64,000 nt of DNA from RBG-16-49-21 sp040768125. Its GTDB lineage: Bacteria; Spirochaetota; UBA4802; UBA5550. The stretch lies in assembly GCA_040768125.1 (NCBI GenBank), contig JAXGNG010000001.1, forward strand, positions 1,054,001-1,118,000, in the 5' to 3' direction. Positions 59,126 to 64,000 of the stretch are shown in pieces. How positions within the stretch are numbered: the stretch's first letter is position 1; every line of letters begins with the position of its first letter. Made by a program: the position numbers and the translations under genes. Under the pieces are notes generated by a model. It did no database searches, was not told where the DNA came from, and worked only from the letters and a program-made list of their open reading frames with translations.

Positions 59126-60244
59126 GTGAAATCAATACTGTTCAGCTTCGCGAAGGAATTCGAGGCCGATATCAAGAACATCCCGGCGCGCCTGGAGCGC
59201 ACCGAATCCAGGAAAGCGGCGGCGTTCCTGGTCGTTTTCTCGATCATCTTCGCGCTCCTCCCCCTGGCCGCAGTGCTCTGGACCCTCCGCGAAGGGCAGT
59301 TCGATCCCCGCATGCTCGGCGTCGCCATACCGTTTTTCCTCATCGGCCTGGCCGTGTTCATCCACGGGGTAAACCTGGGGATCAAAAAAACCGTCGTCGA
59401 TATCGGCTACGACGAGGTGCGCTATCGCTTCAGGTCGCTCTTTAAAAAAACCGAATGGGCCGAGAAGCTGGGGTCCTTCCGCGGGGTCCTGGTGAAGAAA
59501 AAAATGCGGGGCAAACATGACTGCAACATTATCGAGCTACACCATGACCGCGAAGACCGCCGCGTCGAGCTCGCGGTCTACCTGACGAACCTGGTCCCGG
59601 AATCCCACGTGCGCGAAAAGTGGGAGGAGTACAGCCGCCGTCTTGATCTTCCCGCCATGCGGGAGACCGCGGACGGCGTGACCGCGCGGGACCCGGGAGA
59701 CGCGGGGACTGCCATCCGCGACCTCCATCGCGACGATGGGGATGCCGTCGTTGAGGTCCCGCCTCCACCGGGGGGATTGGCCCTGGGCCAGTCCGGGGGG
59801 TTCCAGGAGGTGGACATCACGTCCAAGAGGACCCTTCGCCCAGGGACTCTTTTCCTGCTTCTACTGTCGGCACTCCTGGTGTGGATAGGGTTCTTTGCGA
59901 GGAATGACCGGCCCCTGAATTTTATCGCCGTGGGGGCTTTTGGCTCCGTCATGGGGGGGTGGGTGATGCTCTACACCTTCTTCGACCTGCTGACGACGCA
60001 GAGCCTGCGCTTCATGGCTGATAAAGTGATACTTTTCCGGAAGACCCCCTTCGGCCGAACGAGGGGCAAAAGCGTGTACGCGGGACAGGTGAGGGACGTG
60101 CGCGTGGACCTCGGCACGGTGCACCGCGTCAACGCCCTCGTCATCGACGCGGGAAAGAACAGCCTGCAGATGGGCCACGGCCTTCCCATGGAAAGCCTCC
60201 GATGGCTGCGGGACTTCACGATCGAAAAAATCAGGGCGTCCTGA
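59126..60244 (+). CDS. Membrane protein of unknown function, two hairpins of spans
   Basis: A 372-residue protein with a span pair at about residues 33-53 and 70-88 (AFLVVFSIIFALLPLAAVLW; IPFFLIGLAVFIHGVNLGI), a polar region, and a second span pair at about 243-262 and 266-288 (TLFLLLLSALLVWIGFF; FGSVMGGWVMLYTFFDLL). Each pair is followed by a beta-rich part resembling a small PH-like fold (VDIGYDEVRYRFRSLFKKTE; RFMADKVILFRKTPFGRTRG), suggesting an internal duplication. GTG 59126 follows GGGGGAAC. No family name can be given safely. Confidence 0.68.
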   Translation: MKSILFSFAKEFEADIKNIPARLERTESRKAAAFLVVFSIIFALLPLAAVLWTLREGQFDPRMLGVAIPFFLIGLAVFIHGVNLGIKKTVVDIGYDEVRYRFRSLFKKTEWAEKLGSFRGVLVKKKMRGKHDCNIIELHHDREDRRVELAVYLTNLVPESHVREKWEEYSRRLDLPAMRETADGVTARDPGDAGTAIRDLHRDDGDAVVEVPPPPGGLALGQSGGFQEVDITSKRTLRPGTLFLLLLSALLVWIGFFARNDRPLNFIAVGAFGSVMGGWVMLYTFFDLLTTQSLRFMADKVILFRKTPFGRTRGKSVYAGQVRDVRVDLGTVHRVNALVIDAGKNSLQMGHGLPMESLRWLRDFTIEKIRAS

Positions 60245-60425
60245 GGGACCTGCACGGGCATTCATGGCGGTCCCGGGCCGCCCGCCATCCCTGCGCGCAT
60301 TCCCGCTGAGAGTCTCACTACCACCTGATTGGCGACATGCAACCCCGCGTATTGATTACGCGCAATGGCCATCAGGGTCCCGCGGAAGGGTATACCCATC
60401 AAGGCTTCCCGCCGGGAATAAATGC

Positions 60426-60453
60426 TCGACAGGGGGACGCCCATGGGTATAAT
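60426..60453 (+). promoter_or_regulatory. Predicted promoter of the MFS transporter gene
   Basis: TCGACA (60426-60431), a 16-base spacer and a perfect TATAAT (60448-60453). Transcription would start about 50 bases before ATG 60509. A GGGTATACCC palindrome lies just upstream at about 60388. Confidence 0.6.
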
Positions 60454-60508
60454 GATTTTAATCAGGATACTGTCATCCTGGCAATCACCCATGCCGCGAG
60501 GAGCAGAT

Positions 60509-61711
60509 ATGAATTCTTCCAGAGCCGCCGTGTCCCCCTACCGCTGGGTTGTGCTTATCCTCTTCATGCTTCCGGCAATATCCACCCAGATACAGTGGAT
60601 CACCTTCGCGCCCATTGCCAAGGACGCGGCGGCATTCTACACGGGCGGCGACGCCGAGGCGATCGACATGCTTGCCGTGGTGTTCATGCTGGCCTACATT
60701 CCGATCTCGTTCCCCGCTTCATGGTGCATCGACCGGTTCGGCCTGAAATGGGGCACCGGTATCGGGGTCATCATTCTGGGCCTTTCGGGGTTCACGCGCA
60801 TTTTTGCCCCTGATTACGCCTGGCTCCTCGCGCTTCAGATCGGGTGCGCCATAGGACAGCCCTTCGTGCTCAATTCATTCAGCAAGCTTTCCGCCAACTG
60901 GTTTCCCCGGGAAGAGGAAGCCCTCGCCACGGGATTGATCACCATGTCGCTTTTCCTCGGCCTCGCGTCTGCCATGTTCGCGGGGGATTTTATCCTCGCG
61001 TATTACAGGAACCTGGGGGACCCGCGACAGGGGATTGATATGATCCTGAAGATTTACGGTATATTTTCCCTGGCGGGCATGGTCCTCTATCTCCTGCTGG
61101 TGAAAGACAAACCAGAAACGCCGCCGAACCCGATAGCCGCCGAAAGGAAGGTCTCGATGCTCATCGGGATACGGTCCCTCTTCAAGAACAGGGACTTCCT
61201 CTACCTCACGGGAGCGTTCTTTATCGGCCTCGGCGCGTTCAACGCGATTTCCTCAAAAATTGATTTTATATTCAATCGTCCTCTCGATATCGAATCATCG
61301 CTCGCTCCCGGGATTATCGGCGGCCTGTTGATCGTGGGCGGCCTCTTCGGCGCGGTGATCATCTCCGCCCTTTCAGACAAATTCAGGAAGCGCAGATTGT
61401 TCCTGGTATTGACCATGGTAGCGGCCATTCCCTTTACGCTTATTCTGAACTATCTCCCGCTTATCGTGCCCCTTGGAATCACGGCCTTCGCCTTCGGCTT
61501 TTTCCTTGTTTCCGCGCTTCCCGTGGGACTTACCTACGCCGTGGAGAAAACACATCCCGTTCCCGAGGCAACATCCAACGGCATCCTCATGCTGAGCGGC
61601 CAGGTGAGCGGTATCATTTTCGCGCTCTTCTTCAACATGCTTGCGATCTGCGCCCTGTTTATCGTGGGCCTTTTCTGTACCATCAAGTTATCGGAAATAT
61701 CCAGGAATTGA
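60509..61711 (+). CDS. MFS transporter (FLVCR-like)
   Basis: A 400-residue inner-membrane carrier with about 12 spans. Landmarks include the loop 2-3 motif SWCIDRFGLKWGTGIGVIIL (the MFS motif A position, degenerate), GQPFVLNSFSKLSANWFPRE, which resembles the FLVCR/DIRC2 subgroup where N-x-x-x-K-x-x-x-x-W-F is typical, and GLFGAVIISALSDKFRKRRL in the second half. Eukaryotic FLVCR proteins carry haem or choline; the bacterial substrate is unknown. ATG 60509 has GAGGAG at good distance. It lies 13 bases before the cardiolipin-synthase-like gene, and both are probably one transcript. Confidence 0.85.
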   Translation: MNSSRAAVSPYRWVVLILFMLPAISTQIQWITFAPIAKDAAAFYTGGDAEAIDMLAVVFMLAYIPISFPASWCIDRFGLKWGTGIGVIILGLSGFTRIFAPDYAWLLALQIGCAIGQPFVLNSFSKLSANWFPREEEALATGLITMSLFLGLASAMFAGDFILAYYRNLGDPRQGIDMILKIYGIFSLAGMVLYLLLVKDKPETPPNPIAAERKVSMLIGIRSLFKNRDFLYLTGAFFIGLGAFNAISSKIDFIFNRPLDIESSLAPGIIGGLLIVGGLFGAVIISALSDKFRKRRLFLVLTMVAAIPFTLILNYLPLIVPLGITAFAFGFFLVSALPVGLTYAVEKTHPVPEATSNGILMLSGQVSGIIFALFFNMLAICALFIVGLFCTIKLSEISRN

Positions 61712-61724
61712 ATCAGCACGGGGA

Positions 61725-63008
61725 ATGACGGGCCGACGGAAACAGGAACAATCAAAGAAAGGGCGAGGGCCCCGGGAGCCCGCCGGGCGGATGTCGCGTT
61801 CCGAACGCCTCTTTTCCCTTCCGCATGGCCAGATCGCGAAAAGAATCAAGAGCCGGTTTTTTCTCCCCCGCTTCATGCGGGACATCAAACGACAGGGCCT
61901 GGGGGAGTTCATCGACGGGAACAGGCTCACCCTGTATACGGACGGCGACGCCTTTTTCGAGAGTTTCTTTGGGACGATCAGGAACGCCCGCCTCAGCATC
62001 AACCTTGAGACATATATCTTCAACAGCGACGAGGTGGGATGGAAGACGGCGCGCCTGCTGGTCAAGAAGGCCCGGTCGGGCGTCGAGGTGAACGTGATCT
62101 ACGACGCCGTGGGCTGCATCGCCACTTCGCCGGCCATGTTCAGCTACATGCGGAGGGGCGGGGTGGAGCTCGTGGAGTATCACCCCCTCCTGCCCTGGAG
62201 AAAGTACTGGAATATAACCCTGAGGGATCACCGGAAGATACTGGTTGTGGACGGAACCACCGCCTTTGTCGGTGGAATGAATATTGGCCTGGAGTATGCC
62301 GGGAAAAAGATGGGGGGAAAGAACTGGCGGGACACCCACATGAAGATAGAGGGGCCGGCGGCCAGGAGCATCGAGTATTTCTTCATGGAGAACTGGCATC
62401 GCCAGGGCGGGGCCGTGATGGATATCAGCCGGCATTTCGCCCCGGTACGGAAGAAGGGCGACAGGCTGGTCATGACATTGAGCAGCACCTCGAGGAGGGG
62501 CATCAAGCCCATCCAGGTCGCCTATACCTCCGCCATACGGAGCGCCCGCGGCTCCGTGTACATCACCAACGCGTACTTCATACCCGACAGGAAAATCTTC
62601 AGGGCCCTTGTCGGGGCGGCCAGGCGGGGAGTGGATGTACGCCTGATACTGCCGGGGAAGAGCGATCTGAGGGTGGTGCAGCATGCCAGCAGGTACCTCT
62701 ACAAGCGCTACCTCAGGAAGGGCATCAGGGTGTTCGAGTACCAGGAAAACATTCTTCACGCCAAGACGGCCGTTATCGACGGCCTCTGGTCCACCGTGGG
62801 CTCATCAAACCTGGACCGGAGGAGCTTCAAGAAGAACCGCGAAATAAACGCCATCGTGCTGGGGAATGAATTCGGGAAAAAGATGGTAAGGGTGTTTCGC
62901 GATGACGAAAAAAAAAGCAAGGAGCTGCTTCTCGATCATTGGAACAGGCGCTCGCCCCTCGATTTCATGCTGGAATGGCTGGCGTATCGCTTCCGGAATC
63001 TCCTCTAG
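61725..63008 (+). CDS. Cardiolipin synthase-like phospholipase D protein
   Basis: A 427-residue protein with two phospholipase D motifs: HRKILVVDGTTAFVGGMNIG (His169) and HAKTAVIDGLWSTVGSSNLD (His345), each followed by the usual Gly-Gly or Gly-Ser and Asn. Other family phrases are DGDAFFESFFGTIRNARLSI, NLETYIF and YFIPDRKIF. This architecture fits bacterial cardiolipin synthases (ClsB-like, no N-terminal membrane spans). It would join phosphatidyl groups at the inner membrane. The first 40 residues are basic and low-complexity; an ATG at 61791 is an alternative start. Confidence 0.88.
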   Translation: MTGRRKQEQSKKGRGPREPAGRMSRSERLFSLPHGQIAKRIKSRFFLPRFMRDIKRQGLGEFIDGNRLTLYTDGDAFFESFFGTIRNARLSINLETYIFNSDEVGWKTARLLVKKARSGVEVNVIYDAVGCIATSPAMFSYMRRGGVELVEYHPLLPWRKYWNITLRDHRKILVVDGTTAFVGGMNIGLEYAGKKMGGKNWRDTHMKIEGPAARSIEYFFMENWHRQGGAVMDISRHFAPVRKKGDRLVMTLSSTSRRGIKPIQVAYTSAIRSARGSVYITNAYFIPDRKIFRALVGAARRGVDVRLILPGKSDLRVVQHASRYLYKRYLRKGIRVFEYQENILHAKTAVIDGLWSTVGSSNLDRRSFKKNREINAIVLGNEFGKKMVRVFRDDEKKSKELLLDHWNRRSPLDFMLEWLAYRFRNLL

Positions 63009-63059
63009 ATGTTTCCCGATGAAAGATGGGTATCGGAGTTGTCCGGGACGCCGGCGTTA

Positions 63060-64000
63060 TCATGGCGCGCCGCCGCGTAATGCCGCATGGACGCCCTGGA
63101 GCAGGTCCTGCATGGAATAGGGCTTCTGAAGAAAGGGGTGGTTTTTTTCGGCGATCGTGTCGATTCGGGACCGCTCTCCCGTGTAGCCGCTGCTCAGCAG
63201 AACCTTCAGTCGCGGGTTCATCGACGTGAGCTCCTCGGCAAGCTGGATGCCGTTCTTTCCGGGGAGCACGACGTCGGAGAAGAGGAGATCGATACCGCCT
63301 CCCGTTTCCCTGAAGCGCTCTATCGCCTCTTCCGCCCCCCGGGCCTCGATGACCGTGTACCCTCTGTCGCGGAGGACCCTGGATGCGAAGGCGCGCACGT
63401 TGTCGTGGTCCTCGACGAGAAGGACCCGCTCCCCCCTGCCGGAACGTTCCTCATCAATTTTCGGGATTGGTTCCACGGAGGAGGTTGCCTTCGACGCGAC
63501 GGGAAGAAAGACCCTGATCCTGGTCCCCCTGTCGGGTTCGCTGGACACGTCTATCCATCCTCCATGCTGCCTGACGATGCCGTACACGACGGAGAGCCCG
63601 AGTCCCGTCCCTTGCTCCGGGGGCTTGGTGCTGAAAAACGGCTCGAACATCTGGTCCCTCGTCTCCTTCGCCATGCCCTTCCCGGTATCCTCGATCGAAA
63701 TAAACACGTAGCTCCCCGGGTGTGCCTCCGGCATACCGGGGGCGGCTCCGTCGGCGATCTCGGTGTTTCCCGTCTCCACCGTGAGGGTGCCGTTCGAGGG
63801 CATTGCGTCGCAGGCGTTTATCACGAGGTTAAGCACCACCTGGTCGATCTGGGACGGATCCGCGAAGATCGGCCTGACGTCCTTGCCAAGGCGCAGCAGG
63901 AGCTCAATGCTTTCCCCGGTGAAGCGCCGCAGCATTTTTTCCAGGTTCTTGATCGAATCGTTCAGGTCGATGACGCTGGGCCTGAGCATCTGGTTTTTCC
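63060..64000 (-). CDS. Hybrid sensor histidine kinase/response regulator, 5' end outside window
   Basis: Only the C-terminal 313 or so residues are in the window; the frame is still open at 64000. The HATPase domain shows the N box DQVVLNLVINACDAMPSNGT, G1 IEDTGKGM, F box EPFFSTK and G2 GTGLGLSVVYGIVRQHGG. It is followed by a receiver domain: VLLVEDHDNVRAFASRVLRD, phosphoacceptor Asp in LLFSDVVLPGKNG, and LQKPYSMQDL. The His box and sensory part lie upstream. The gene is convergent with the cardiolipin-synthase-like gene. Confidence 0.92.
   Translation of the reverse strand, partial: KNQMLRPSVIDLNDSIKNLEKMLRRFTGESIELLLRLGKDVRPIFADPSQIDQVVLNLVINACDAMPSNGTLTVETGNTEIADGAAPGMPEAHPGSYVFISIEDTGKGMAKETRDQMFEPFFSTKPPEQGTGLGLSVVYGIVRQHGGWIDVSSEPDRGTRIRVFLPVASKATSSVEPIPKIDEERSGRGERVLLVEDHDNVRAFASRVLRDRGYTVIEARGAEEAIERFRETGGGIDLLFSDVVLPGKNGIQLAEELTSMNPRLKVLLSSGYTGERSRIDTIAEKNHPFLQKPYSMQDLLQGVHAALRGGAP

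Noticed and set aside
1..64000. tRNA, rRNA, tmRNA or riboswitch genes
   Set aside because: No T-loop GTTCGA-type signatures in spacers, rRNA segments or known riboswitch cores could be recognised by reading; a covariance-model search was not possible here.

Overview
The window is a 64 kb, mostly GC-rich (by eye about 60 percent), densely coded bacterial chromosome segment. Many short lipoproteins with relaxed lipoboxes, outer-membrane barrels (FadL type), an MCE/Mla-like locus, a bactofilin next to a LysM-M23 peptidase, a giant kinase-AAA-TPR-GAF-PP2C signalling protein and a PerR-KatG module indicate a diderm, aerobic or microaerobic environmental bacterium. The mixture resembles Leptospira-like Spirochaetota, but this assignment is inference from gene content only. 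No rRNA, tRNA or CRISPR array was recognised.

Layout. 0-13.3 kb is an accessory-looking region: lipoproteins, a phd/parE-type toxin-antitoxin (TA) pair with a clear palindromic operator, a pectinacetylesterase-like lipoprotein, perR and katG, a membrane-anchored fold-type III PLP enzyme, a chimeric lipoprotein with an AT-rich Kelch half, and a small TA island (one decayed, one intact pair) bracketed by a repeated 42-bp hairpin element. 13.3-25.3 kb carries an AEC transporter, an MNT/HEPN pair, a lipoprotein, an MlaE / degenerate MlaF / MlaD operon, a methyltransferase, a 57-residue membrane protein, a MITE-like hairpin element, a FadL-like barrel overlapping a lipoprotein made of seven 101-residue repeats, and a small-membrane-protein/GNAT pair.

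25.3-43.2 kb holds the 1733-residue kinase-phosphatase protein, a frameshifted gene of unknown function, a barrel protein, an operon of a Tat-exported FAD oxidoreductase with etfB and etfA, an autoregulated ribbon-helix-helix gene, a 64-residue protein, an M28 peptidase with its small upstream gene, and a PcrA-type helicase. 43.4-45.5 kb has a GGDEF response regulator followed by an IS30-family element.

45.5-57.1 kb is core: rimP-nusA-infB-rbfA-truB-rpsO-pnp, then an M16 peptidase, bactofilin and a LysM-M23 envelope peptidase, closed by a terminator. A perfect hairpin with a U-tract before rimP may be an attenuator. 57.2-64 kb has membrane proteins, an MFS transporter, a cardiolipin-synthase-like phospholipase D protein and the 3' part of a hybrid histidine kinase that leaves the window.

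How the parts fit: the PerR box, perR and katG form a peroxide response; the MCE operon implies lipid traffic across the envelope but with an ATPase that lacks its catalytic motifs; the oxidoreductase-ETF operon implies a membrane-anchored FAD enzyme exchanging electrons with ETF. Recognisable promoters share a TTGACA-like -35 box and a -10 box often reading TAGTAT or TACTAT with a 17-base spacer.
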